DNA of 15,672 nt. Source: Streptomyces sp. NRRL F-5122. Its GTDB lineage: Bacteria > Actinomycetota > Actinomycetes > Streptomycetales > Streptomycetaceae. The notes beneath the pieces were generated by a model, which saw only the letters and a program-made list of their open reading frames with translations, was not told the origin of the DNA and did no database searches. Both the position numbers and the translations under genes were made by a program. The stretch spans positions 1-15,672 of the forward strand of contig NZ_LMWH01000308.1 in the NCBI RefSeq assembly GCF_001507435.1, in the 5' to 3' direction. Within the stretch, counting starts at the first letter, position 1. The number at the start of each line of letters is the position of its first letter. Positions 7,261-14,217 of this stretch are shown piece after piece.

Positions 7261-7613
7261 CATCGCTCTGAGAACGTAGCCACTCACAGACGATCCGGCG
7301 GAGCAGGAGGACGGCCTGCTCCACCGGTGCAGGCCGTCGACCAGCAACTCACGACGTCACTACCGTCCGAGCAACACCGCCGCAGTCACCCCAACCGTAG
7401 AGGCGCGATGGCACCGCACAACGGACGCCGGTCAGAGACTCTCCCTCCGCAGACGGACCGAGTGCGTGTTCAACTGCGCGATGAGTAGAGAAGTGCCCGA
7501 GAAGCCATCCCCGGTCCACTGCCGCATCCTTGCCCGCACACAACGTCATTGACGTGGGCGGACGCCATTGAACTTGAACTCGGGATGTCGGGTTCCTCGC
7601 GGGGTGACCTGCG
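7261..7613. other. Gene-free stretch after the hemerythrin gene
   Basis: No convincing gene is present in these 353 bases. They contain the overlapping hairpins listed at 7300-7338; the remainder shows no codon bias, RNA gene or repeat that I can support. Confidence 0.45.
7300..7338 (+). terminator. Two overlapping hairpins downstream of the hemerythrin gene
   Basis: GGAGCAGG (7300-7307) pairs with CCTGCTCC (7315-7322). GACGGCCTG (7310-7318) pairs with CAGGCCGTC (7330-7338). The two stems share 7315-7318, so they cannot form together. They start 40 bases after the hemerythrin stop codon. The simplest reading is a terminator region without a T-run. Confidence 0.5.
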
Positions 7614-8081
7614 TCAGATGCGGGCCCTGACTTGCCGCACGGGATGCCCGAGTGCGGTCCCGATCGTGATCAGTTCCTCGTCGCTGAACCATTCACGCTC
7701 TGGGTTCCATATGGAGATCTCGAATCGGGCAAAGCCACAGGGCCAGTCGTACTCCAGCGCGTCGAGCGAGGTCGCGGCGCCGCAGCAGGGGACCACCACG
7801 TCGAGGGTTGGGAAACCGTCCTCCCAGTGAGCTTCGAGTAGGCCGGCCCACCACTCGGTGTCGATCGACGCACCGCAGTGGGGACAACCGATCTTCTGCA
7901 GATTCCGACCACAGCCGACAACGGTGAGTGTGCCGAGCCAGGTGGTGTCGATCTCGACATCGACACCACCGGGGCGCCCGGGTGCCAGGTCCTCCACGAT
8001 CGACGCAGCGCGCTCAGCCGCGGCCTGCTCAGGCTGCCAACGCGGGTCGGTCGGGATGACGGAGAGGACATCGTCACTCAC
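7614..8081 (-). CDS. Small cysteine-rich protein with possible zinc site
   Basis: From GTG 8081 the product has 155 residues beginning VSDDVLSVIPTDPRWQPEQA. I do not recognise a named family. CPHC (66-69) and a CC pair (99-100) could make a four-cysteine zinc knuckle, with Cys57 nearby; acidic and aromatic segments follow (DTEWWAGLLEAHWEDGFPTL, IWNPEREWFSDEE). The frame is open upstream to 8255, with ATGs at 8255 and 8168, but third-position G/C bias collapses upstream of 8081 and rises sharply after it, so I chose the GTG. The ribosome-binding site is weak (GAGTGAG). The gene ends with a region of several helices and no membrane segment. It is likely cytosolic; function unknown. Confidence 0.65.
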   Translation of the reverse strand: MSDDVLSVIPTDPRWQPEQAAAERAASIVEDLAPGRPGGVDVEIDTTWLGTLTVVGCGRNLQKIGCPHCGASIDTEWWAGLLEAHWEDGFPTLDVVVPCCGAATSLDALEYDWPCGFARFEISIWNPEREWFSDEELITIGTALGHPVRQVRARI

Positions 8082-8281
8082 GGGCTCACTCGATTCGTCA
8101 GGCGGAACCTCATCCAGGCGACGCGATGCTGCTCGACCGGCTTGTCTGTCAGCCGGTACACCAATCATCGTCCGCCGCGAGTGCGGTGTTGGACCGGCCT
8201 GCAGGTATGCGGTGCGGACGGTGTCGGTTTTCCCGGCCCCTGTTGGTCTTGCCATTGGCGTGGACTGCGGACCGTCGTAGG

Positions 8282-8737
8282 TCAGTTCGCGCTGGAATTC
8301 GCCGGCTCAAGCACGAACACCGGTATCTGCCGGTCGGTCTTGCGCTGGTACTCCGCGTACGGAGGGTACGCAGCGATCGCCCGCTCCCACCACTGGGCCT
8401 TCTCCGCCCCAGTGACCTCACGCGCCCGCATGTCCTGCCTGACTGGGCCGTCCTGCAGCTCGACGTGAGGATCGGCCTTGACATTGAAATACCACACGGG
8501 ATGCTTCGGTGCGCCGCCCTGCGAGGCGACCACCGCGTACGTGCCCTCGTGTGCAACCCGCATCAGCGGCGTCTTGCGGATCTTCCCGCTCTTCGCGCCT
8601 AGGGTCGTCAGGATGACGACCGGCAACCCGATGTCGGGCGAGGTGTGCCCCTTCGTCCCACCGGAACTCTCGTACAACTCCACCTGATCACGCACCCACT
8701 GCTCCGGGCTCGGTTCGTACTCACCCTCGAGAGGCAT
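8282..8737 (-). CDS. DDN-type nitroreductase / deazaflavin-dependent oxidoreductase family protein
   Basis: The product has 151 residues, the usual length for the family of Mycobacterium tuberculosis Ddn. The diagnostic pattern is present: [20 protein letters not shown] (40-59), then [20 protein letters not shown] (67-86) and a DPHVELQDG strand. Members form a split beta-barrel and mostly use the reduced deazaflavin F420H2 to reduce quinones, nitroaromatics or other acceptors; the substrate here is unknown. The ATG at 8737 is well supported by AAGGAG eight bases upstream, which excludes the long open frame running further 5' through transposase debris. Repeat copy B lies 86 bases upstream, in the promoter region. 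The neighbour 200 bases upstream is a dead IS3 transposase, so this gene may sit at an insertion junction. Confidence 0.9.
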   Translation of the reverse strand: MPLEGEYEPSPEQWVRDQVELYESSGGTKGHTSPDIGLPVVILTTLGAKSGKIRKTPLMRVAHEGTYAVVASQGGAPKHPVWYFNVKADPHVELQDGPVRQDMRAREVTGAEKAQWWERAIAAYPPYAEYQRKTDRQIPVFVLEPANSSAN

Positions 8738-8822
8738 GGATCCGTCTCCTTCATCGTTGCCATGCACGCTTGGGCACTGGCCCTGGCACCGGCGGCGACA
8801 TGCTTCATCTCTGCCGCTGGTT

Positions 8823-8869
8823 CTGTGGATCTCTTCGGAAGTGAGCGCCCGGGAGGAGCAACTTCTTAC
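8823..8869. repeat. 47-bp direct repeat, copy B
   Basis: This is the partner of 5154-5200, in the same orientation and of identical length, about 81% identical by hand alignment with a perfect 14-base right end. On its right it abuts TGAAC at 8870, which resembles the terminal bases of IS3-family inverted repeats and lies about 40 bases beyond the stop of the transposase remnant. On its left it runs into the upstream region of the DDN-type gene (86 bases from its ATG). Confidence 0.7.
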
Positions 8870-8909
8870 TGAACTCGTTCCGCTTTCACGGGCATCGTTG
8901 GTGCAGCGG

Positions 8910-9290
8910 TCAGGCTGCGTGTGGGGGCTCGCAGTCGGCGGGGCTGAGGCAGTCGAGGGTGCCGTGCAGTCGGTGCACGCTGTACCGGCCCTCGATGAAC
9001 TCGAGGATCGCGGTGCGGCCGACAGCGACCCGGATGGTCCGCACCGGATACAACCGGTCGTCGCAACACCCCCGACTGCGGCGCTGTGATGCGCGGGGCG
9101 ACACTGCCAGCAGTCGGTTGTCAGCGTGTCAGCCGCCGGCCCAGTCCACTGGTGATCGGTGGTTGCCCAGCCGACTGCACGCCGGGAGGCGATGTCGACC
9201 GTTGCCAGATAGCGCCCGCGTTCCTGCGTCGGAACGTACGTGATGTCGCCACACGAGCGGCATCGCGCCATGAAGGCCGCGGGAGGAAGT
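8910..9290 (-). pseudogene. IS3-family transposase (orfB) remnant with internal deletion
   Basis: Two parts of an IS3-type integrase-core transposase are readable in different frames. From 9253 down to about 9122 one frame gives [19 protein letters not shown] then [16 protein letters not shown], the start of the rve domain with the first catalytic Asp, running on to HHS near 9085. From about 9012 to the stop at 8910 another frame gives [18 protein letters not shown] then SPADCE, the family's C-terminal end. The centre, with the second Asp and the catalytic Glu, is missing and the frame changes at the junction, so it cannot work. Further 5' sequence (about 9250-9290) only weakly resembles the linker (DF-PRPSW). 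TGAAC at 8870 may be the right terminal repeat; I could not locate the left one. Confidence 0.85.
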
Positions 9291-9481
9291 CGGGTGGGAT
9301 GAGGCAGCCCGGAAGGGCCCATGCTCGCGTTCGTGCTGATCATGCCAGCTTGCGTGAGCTGACTCGGAAGACCGGGCAGAGGCGCAAACCAAGGTGGGAG
9401 CGGATCGGCATTGCCCGCTGAACATACGTCCGGGCATCCGCCACACGACGACCACCAGCCTATCCTGCAAGGGAGAACACC

Positions 9482-10102
9482 ATGCAGCACCATTTCAGGC
9501 ATGCTCTCGGCACGCACGGGGCGAGTACGATCCTCGGCTTCCACACGGATGGCCGTCCGATCTACGCCGTCGCGGGTGGCAACGGCGAGGGCGAAGACGG
9601 CTGGACCACCGGAACCCCGCCCACGGCCAACATTGAAGGCACGCCGCCTGCGAGACGCCCATCAGCACCTCCGGCAGAGTTTGCTCCTGGCGGTGACAGC
9701 GCAGAGCGGCAGGCGGAGTCCCGCAAGTGGGAGAGGCACGATATGGAATACAAGGGCGCGGCAGACGAACTGGCAGCGCGCAAGGCATCGCAGAGAAGCG
9801 AACAAGAGAAGGTCGCAGCCGCAGCCGAGACCCGGGACCGTAAGGCCGCTGCCCTCAAGCACGGCCGGGACCTGGCCGCAACCCGCTTCGAGACCGCAGC
9901 CATACGAGCCAGCATCGACCTCAGTGAGGCAGCCGAACTTATCGACACCGCACGGTTCGTGGACCAACAAGGCAACGTCGACATGGATGGCATCGCAGCC
10001 GCCGTGAAGATGCTTGCCAAGATCGCTCCCAAGAGTTCTGGCCGGTCGGACGGCGACCTCAGAGATGAAGACTCCGCGGGCCAGCACGAATCTCTGACGT
10101 AG
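9482..10102 (+). CDS. Phage capsid scaffold-like protein, orphan
   Basis: The product has 206 residues. The N-terminal [16 protein letters not shown] (18-33) is like the opening motif of many actinophage capsid or scaffold-region proteins. Residues 75-150 are rich in Glu/Lys/Arg/Ala/Gln and predict a long coiled coil. The end, [20 protein letters not shown] (about 158-177) then [11 protein letters not shown], resembles the C-terminal part of phage scaffolding proteins, which guide procapsid assembly and are then removed. Assignment rests on recalled family patterns, not a search. The ATG at 9482 follows AAGGGAG (9469-9475) with good spacing, and codon use is coding-like, so the gene looks intact. 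No portal, major capsid, protease or tail gene is near; it follows an IS3 remnant and precedes a possibly broken ORF. Confidence 0.65.
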   Translation: MQHHFRHALGTHGASTILGFHTDGRPIYAVAGGNGEGEDGWTTGTPPTANIEGTPPARRPSAPPAEFAPGGDSAERQAESRKWERHDMEYKGAADELAARKASQRSEQEKVAAAAETRDRKAAALKHGRDLAATRFETAAIRASIDLSEAAELIDTARFVDQQGNVDMDGIAAAVKMLAKIAPKSSGRSDGDLRDEDSAGQHESLT

Positions 10103-10528
10103 CAGCTTGCGCAGGCCAAGGCGGACGACAGCAGGCATCCAGAGGATGCGCTTGGAGAACAGCAAGCTGAGCAACCTCACGGATCAGCAGTACTTCAGGG
10201 CCCGGCTTATCATCATCGAGGTCCTTTCCACACACCACCTTGACCGCCTGTTCCCCGACGGCCCCGCAACCAGGGTGGCTATGGCCAATACTGGGATGCC
10301 TTCGGCGCACTGCAGCGGGACGTCGCCGAAACCCAACGGCAGCCCGTCGGCTGCACCACCGCCTGCTCCGCACGTACCCCGCAACGCGCCTACTTCATGC
10401 TCGGGACCGGACGGACGGGCACCTCTGCCCTACCCCTCGGTGGGGACACCGTTCGCCCCGGGCGCCTACCTGCGGCGCCTTGCTGACATCCGGCAGAACG
10501 GAAACGACGATATGAACCCGGAGTTCAG
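10103..10528. other. Stretch between scaffold-like and UDG genes
   Basis: No intact gene is supported in this interval of 426 bases. It holds the possible frameshifted ORF at 10146-10486, described separately, and the GGAG ribosome-binding site (10520-10523) for the UDG-family gene. The long plus-strand frame through 10532 loses coding character after about 10270. Confidence 0.4.
10146..10486 (+). pseudogene. Possible frameshifted ORF of unknown family
   Basis: Coding-like third-position G/C bias appears first in the frame from ATG 10146 (reading LSNLTDQQYFRARLIIIEVL then LDRLFPDGPA). At about 10255-10275 it moves to a different frame (reading RNQGGYGQYWDAFGALQRDV then ETQRQPVG and AYFMLGTGRTGTSA), which ends at TGA 10484-10486. 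Neither part alone is a sensible gene; joined by one frameshift they would give about 113 residues. I do not recognise the family. GAGG directly abuts the ATG, which is poor spacing. A true frameshift, a sequencing error or chance are all possible. Confidence 0.28.
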
Positions 10529-11119
10529 TTGACCGACACGCTGAATGCAGTCGTAAACGAGCTGACGTCCGACCCGTCCAACGCATGGGCACGTGACCTC
10601 GGCTACCGTCCCGTGTGGGCCGGGTCTCCGTCCGCGCGGATCGTGATCATCGGCCAGGCACCAGGGCGACGTGCCCAGGAAAGCGGCATCCCATGGGACG
10701 ACGCCAGCGGTGTGCGTTTGCGCTCGTGGCTCGGTGTCCGCGACGAAGAATTCTACAACCCCGCACTTTTCGCCATCGTACCGATGGATTTCTACTTCCC
10801 AGGCAAGGGCAAGACGGGTGACCTGCCCCCGCGCAGGGACTTCGCTCCGCGGTGGCATCCCCGGATCTTGGCCGGGATGCCGGACATCACTCTACGAGTG
10901 CTCATTGGCACCCACGCGCAGCGGTTCTACCTCGCGGGCCGGGCTAAGACGAACCTGACCGAGACCGTACAGTCCTATGGCGAATACCTCCCGACTGAGT
11001 TTCCGCTGGTGCACCCGTCACCGCTGAACTACCGCTGGCACGCGAAAAACCCCTGGTTCACGGCCGAGGTCGTACCTGAACTGGCCCGCCAGGTGTCGAC
11101 CGTGTTGGGACGCGGATGA
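10529..11119 (+). CDS. Uracil-DNA glycosylase superfamily protein
   Basis: The product has 196 residues. The two hallmark UDG motifs are present: IVIIGQAPG (38-46, the active-site loop) and HPSPLNYRW (162-170, the DNA-intercalating loop). Between them lie SGIPWDDASGVRLRSWLGV, an FAIVPMDFYFPGKG core strand and the NPWF element near 174-177, giving the pattern of short bacterial UDG-like proteins distinct from the classical Ung family. UDGs flip out and excise uracil or other damaged bases to start base-excision repair; whether this branch is active on uracil is not established by sequence. The start is TTG at 10529, supported by GGAG five bases upstream and by the lack of a nearby ATG or GTG. 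There are no FeS cysteines. It has no operon partner; the next gene is convergent egtA. Confidence 0.85.
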   Translation: MTDTLNAVVNELTSDPSNAWARDLGYRPVWAGSPSARIVIIGQAPGRRAQESGIPWDDASGVRLRSWLGVRDEEFYNPALFAIVPMDFYFPGKGKTGDLPPRRDFAPRWHPRILAGMPDITLRVLIGTHAQRFYLAGRAKTNLTETVQSYGEYLPTEFPLVHPSPLNYRWHAKNPWFTAEVVPELARQVSTVLGRG

Positions 11120-11672
11120 GGTGAGGTTGATTCCCGGGAGCGGACACCGAGACTCTGGAAACGGAAGGCTGGATTGCCCTGGGTACCTTGCTTGTAGACT
11201 GCCGTGTCCGTGGGCGTCCGGGTTTGCCGTAGGCGACCGGGTCGCATGAGGCCCCGCTGGCTGGGGGCAGCGGCCTTGGGTCCGAACTTGTTCTAATCGC
11301 TGCGGATCATGTGGCAGTCGGCCCACCCGGGCCGGTCAATGGGTTCAGTGCGTTACAGGCTCTGGAAAACCGCAGCGGGAGACATCAGCTGTCATAACAA
11401 GCGCCCGCACTCAACCCGGAGCCGTGGAACCCGGCGCATGCCCAACGCGACGATCAGGCAGCCGGCCTGTCCCCCTGAGCAACATGCCGAAACGGCCCAC
11501 CGAGAGAACCGGACGGGCCGTCACGCAAGGCCGAGGCGAGTCGAGATGCGTGCCTTGCCAGACCAGCGAGCAGGAGAACCCGCACGCCTGCCGACGTCAC
11601 CGCATTCCTCACAAACAACAACCTCAACAAGATCGAATCAGCATCTCGCTTCTCCTGCGAGCCCTTGGATGG
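11120..11672. other. Convergent intergenic stretch (UDG / egtA)
   Basis: These 553 bases lie between two convergent genes. Open frames lack consistent codon bias. A hairpin CCGCTG (11254-11259) / CAGCGG (11268-11273) lies 135 bases after the UDG stop. CTCGC (11645-11649) / GCGAG (11657-11661) lies 12 bases after the egtA stop and could help terminate it. A short plus-frame segment near 11580-11660 (PADVTAFLTNNNLNKIESAS) looks mildly protein-like but has no start and no recognised family. Confidence 0.4.
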
Positions 11673-12914
11673 CTATACATGCTGGAGCGCGTCCAACTCA
11701 TCGTGTGCAGGGGACCGACCACGTTCGCTGTACCGTTCGGCGAAATGGGCCAAGGCTTGGCGCAGCACCACTGGCACGCCAGGGTCAGCCAGGGCGTTGT
11801 CCGCTGCGGCGAAGCAGGCGCGGGCAGCTTTGGCGAGTTCTGGGTCAGCCAGGCCAATCCGAGCGGCTCGCTCCCAGACGTCGTCGGACGGGAAGGGGTG
11901 CACGTCTCGGCACAAGGGGTCAGTCGCCGCCCATGCGGCGTCGGCTGCGTGCGGGTTGTTGAGGAGTGTCGCGGCCAGCACTACTGGCACGATCCAGTTG
12001 TCCCCGTCCTGGGCATCCGTCATCCGCAGTTCCAGCCACCCGCGCGGCCTTACAGGAGGGAACAACGTGCTGAGGTGGTAGTCAAGGTCGGAAACAGTAG
12101 GCGGGCGCAGTCCCGATACACCGCGCAGCCAATCCCGGAAGGATAGATCCGGTGGTGCCAGCCAGCTCTCGTGATCGTCACCGGGGATACACATCACGTC
12201 GGCTTCAAGTGCATAACGCATCCAGGCGGTGCCCGGATCGGTGTGGTAACGGGGCTGGCGGGTGCGTTTAGGGTCCATATGGGCCCACACAGCTTGCCGC
12301 GTGGATAGCCATCCCGTGGGTCGGCCGTTCCGTAGCGGGGAGTTGGCGAACGCGGCCACCAGTACGGGGCCTATCCGATGGGCGAGTTCCCAGCGGTGGC
12401 GGTAGCCCGAGACCTCCCCCGTGTCTTCTCCGCAGTCTAGATTGATTTGTACCGAAGCGGTGCACCGCATCATGATGCGGCCCCATGGACCTTCGCGGTC
12501 GAAGAAGCTCTCCATGGCTTGGTAGCGGGGGTGCTGTAGGACACGGGCGGGTTCGCGAATTGGGTCGAGTCCTCGGCCGGTCAGAACCAGGCCAGCTGAT
12601 TCGGCCGCCTGTCGCAGCGTAGCGAGGTCGGCCGCCATTGCCTCAATGCAGCGTGCGAGTGAGGGCGCGGGGAGGGAACTCAACTCGACCTGCCCGCCAG
12701 GTTCACGGGTAAACTTGCTGCCCTGCGGCAATGCGCCAGGTATTTCGACTGCGCTGACGGCCGCGTTCAAGCGATGTGGTGATATCGGTGCCCCGGCGTC
12801 GCGGTGATCCTGGACCAACCATTCGGATTCCACACCGACCAGCCGCGGCGGGCCTTTCTTGAAGCAGGCATTCTGGACATGCTGTTCCGCCCTCTCTTCA
12901 TCCAGTTCAGACAT
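11673..12914 (-). CDS. egtA: Glutamate-cysteine ligase EgtA (ergothioneine pathway)
   Basis: The product has 413 residues, normal for EgtA. It joins glutamate and cysteine with ATP to make gamma-glutamylcysteine, the sulfur donor that EgtB uses in actinobacterial ergothioneine synthesis; cytosolic. The start of the catalytic fold is clear at CFKKGPPRLVGVESEWLV (17-34) with Glu29 and Glu31. Next come FTREPGGQVELSSLP (about 69-83) and GRGLDPIREPARVLQHPRYQ, AMESFFDREGPWGRIMMRCT then ASVQINLDCG, all characteristic EgtA blocks. A later LELRMTDAQDGDNW matches the substrate-site strand. The ATG at 12914 fits the family N-terminus, though only a weak GAG precedes it. egtB, egtC and egtD, usually clustered with egtA, are absent: a decayed IS3 element lies upstream and a convergent UDG gene downstream. 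A role outside ergothioneine synthesis cannot be excluded. Confidence 0.88.
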   Translation of the reverse strand: MSELDEERAEQHVQNACFKKGPPRLVGVESEWLVQDHRDAGAPISPHRLNAAVSAVEIPGALPQGSKFTREPGGQVELSSLPAPSLARCIEAMAADLATLRQAAESAGLVLTGRGLDPIREPARVLQHPRYQAMESFFDREGPWGRIMMRCTASVQINLDCGEDTGEVSGYRHRWELAHRIGPVLVAAFANSPLRNGRPTGWLSTRQAVWAHMDPKRTRQPRYHTDPGTAWMRYALEADVMCIPGDDHESWLAPPDLSFRDWLRGVSGLRPPTVSDLDYHLSTLFPPVRPRGWLELRMTDAQDGDNWIVPVVLAATLLNNPHAADAAWAATDPLCRDVHPFPSDDVWERAARIGLADPELAKAARACFAAADNALADPGVPVVLRQALAHFAERYSERGRSPAHDELDALQHV

Positions 12915-13489
12915 CGTTTCTCGAACTCATTTCGTCTTCGTCGGCCGTTTACTTTTGAGTAGAAACCGAGTGACAGCATCATGGCGCGGCCGGTCGAAAC
13001 GGGGTTGGGAGGTGAGCGAGTTGCCCCTTTCGCACCACCACACCCGACTGGTCAGGCCGGCTACTACATGCCATGTCATGATTGTTTGATCGTGTCAGCC
13101 TGGCCTCTTCGTACGCGCACCACGAGTTAGGTGGTATATCACCTGCAACCCAAGCGCGTGCCGAACACCTCGGCCGGAATTGACGCTTGGTGTATGAGGT
13201 TGATGCAAGGACTCCCCCGCTTACGGCGGCTTCGTCTTCCCCTCGGCCGCTCTAGAACGGGGAAGGACGCCACTACGCTCAGCCTGGTGCTGTCCCCCGC
13301 CTGCGAGAGCGGCTGCCGCGGTGCGATGTGATGTAGACGGGTAGTAGATCTGTAGCCGGTTCCGCGTTGTCCAGGTTTCTCTGGTAGTGCAGGCAAAGGT
13401 GTGTCAGGGTGTCACGGCTCGTCTACCGCACTTCCCAATACTGTTGCGAAGCAGGCGCCACCAGTGGGGAGGCTTGTCATCATCGACGC
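12915..13489. other. Gene-free stretch upstream of egtA
   Basis: These 575 bases hold the egtA promoter region and then sequence without coding bias in any frame. I could not read further transposase sequence here, although it is where the C-terminal half of the IS3 remnant at 13490-13930 would be expected, so that half is probably deleted. No RNA gene, tandem repeat or strong hairpin was seen. Confidence 0.4.
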
Positions 13490-13930
13490 GCGTATCCCCA
13501 GGCGGGCGCTCGGAGTTGTCAGTGGCTCACAGCTTGTCTGGAACGATTCTGGCGAAGTTCCGATCGATCAGGTCAGCGGTTGTGTCAGTGTCGTACGGCG
13601 GCCTTCGGCGCTGGTTGCCGATCAGACCCTTGAGTCTTGCCCTCTACGTGATGAGCATGACGCTGCCATGGTTGATGGAAATGCCACGCCTGAGTCTGAG
13701 TTTGAACTGGACACGACGGTTGCTGCAAAAGCCGTGTGAAGTGGTGTAAATCGTGGTGATGGCGTCCGTCAGCCACGAGGGTCGCAGCGACCGCGAAGAG
13801 GATGGGCGGGGGCGTCGGGCGTGTTGCCGGGCTCGGAGACGGGCACAGCAGGCAGCGCGCCCGGGTACCGCAAGAGCCCTCGGGACCGCAGGTCCTGGAA
13901 CGACGAGCACGAGGCATGCCTGGCCTCTTT
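13490..13930 (-). pseudogene. Decayed IS3-family transposase (orfB) with in-frame stops
   Basis: Reading minus in one frame from 13760 gives ITTIYTTSHGFCSNRRVQFK then LRLRRGISINHGSVMLIT, a TAG at 13646-13644, RARLKGLIGNQRRRPPY, LIDRNFARIVPDKL and a TGA at 13529-13527 where Trp would be expected, then ATDNSERPPGD. This follows the IS3 orfB pattern: SRGTYGSRRVHAEL, MRRAGLKGL-GNRRRR, DLVDRNF-R--P--LWVTDITEHP, i.e. the HTH_21 region and the start of the rve domain. At least two stops interrupt it and nothing recognisable follows the DITE position, so the DDE centre is gone. Similarity further 5' (about 13760-13930, other frames) is weak. It belongs to a different IS3 subgroup from the remnant at 8910-9290. 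Confidence 0.8.
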
Positions 13931-14137
13931 CGCTGGCCAGGGTCTTCGATCCCGGTGAGCACGCCAAGAGCTCAATTGAGGCGGGCCCTGCTGGTAAGAA
14001 GTTTCCGGCAGCCGCCGCTTACCGCGTAGCCAGACCGTTCTCATGTCCTGCGTGCGGAATCGATCGGGCCAGGGCGGGCTGCGGTCGCTCCACCTGCGTA
14101 GGGATGCGATGAGCCGCGTCTCAACTACTACAGGGTG

Positions 14138-14167
14138 TTGACGTAGCTGCCGCTCAGCAGGTACGGC
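14138..14167 (+). promoter_or_regulatory. Candidate ctaD promoter
   Basis: TTGACG (14138-14143), an 18-base spacer and TACGGC (14162-14167) could be -35 and -10 elements about 50 bases upstream of the ctaD start. The -10 match is poor, and no upstream gene on this strand could provide read-through, so a promoter somewhere in 13931-14200 is expected. Confidence 0.3.
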
Positions 14168-14217
14168 GCACGATCCGGACGGGTTGCCGCCAGCGAGCAC
14201 TAGGAGACACAAGACTT

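Noticed and set aside
8082..8255. N-terminal extension of the Cys-rich protein to ATG 8255
   Set aside because: It begins with a P-loop-like GAGKT, but codon bias is lost upstream of GTG 8081 and no other ATPase motif follows.
8738..9544. Open minus frame extending the DDN-type protein to 420 residues
   Set aside because: A strong AAGGAG ribosome-binding site precedes ATG 8737, where family similarity begins; the upstream part is IS3 transposase debris read in changing frames.
11309..12146. Long plus-strand ORFs over the 3' part of egtA (11309-11962, 11424-12146)
   Set aside because: They are antisense shadows of egtA in GC-rich DNA with no recognisable protein pattern or start signal.
13387..13749. 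Plus-strand ORF of 120 residues between egtA and ctaD
   Set aside because: It is the complement of the decayed IS3 transposase, whose minus-strand reading gives clear family motifs.
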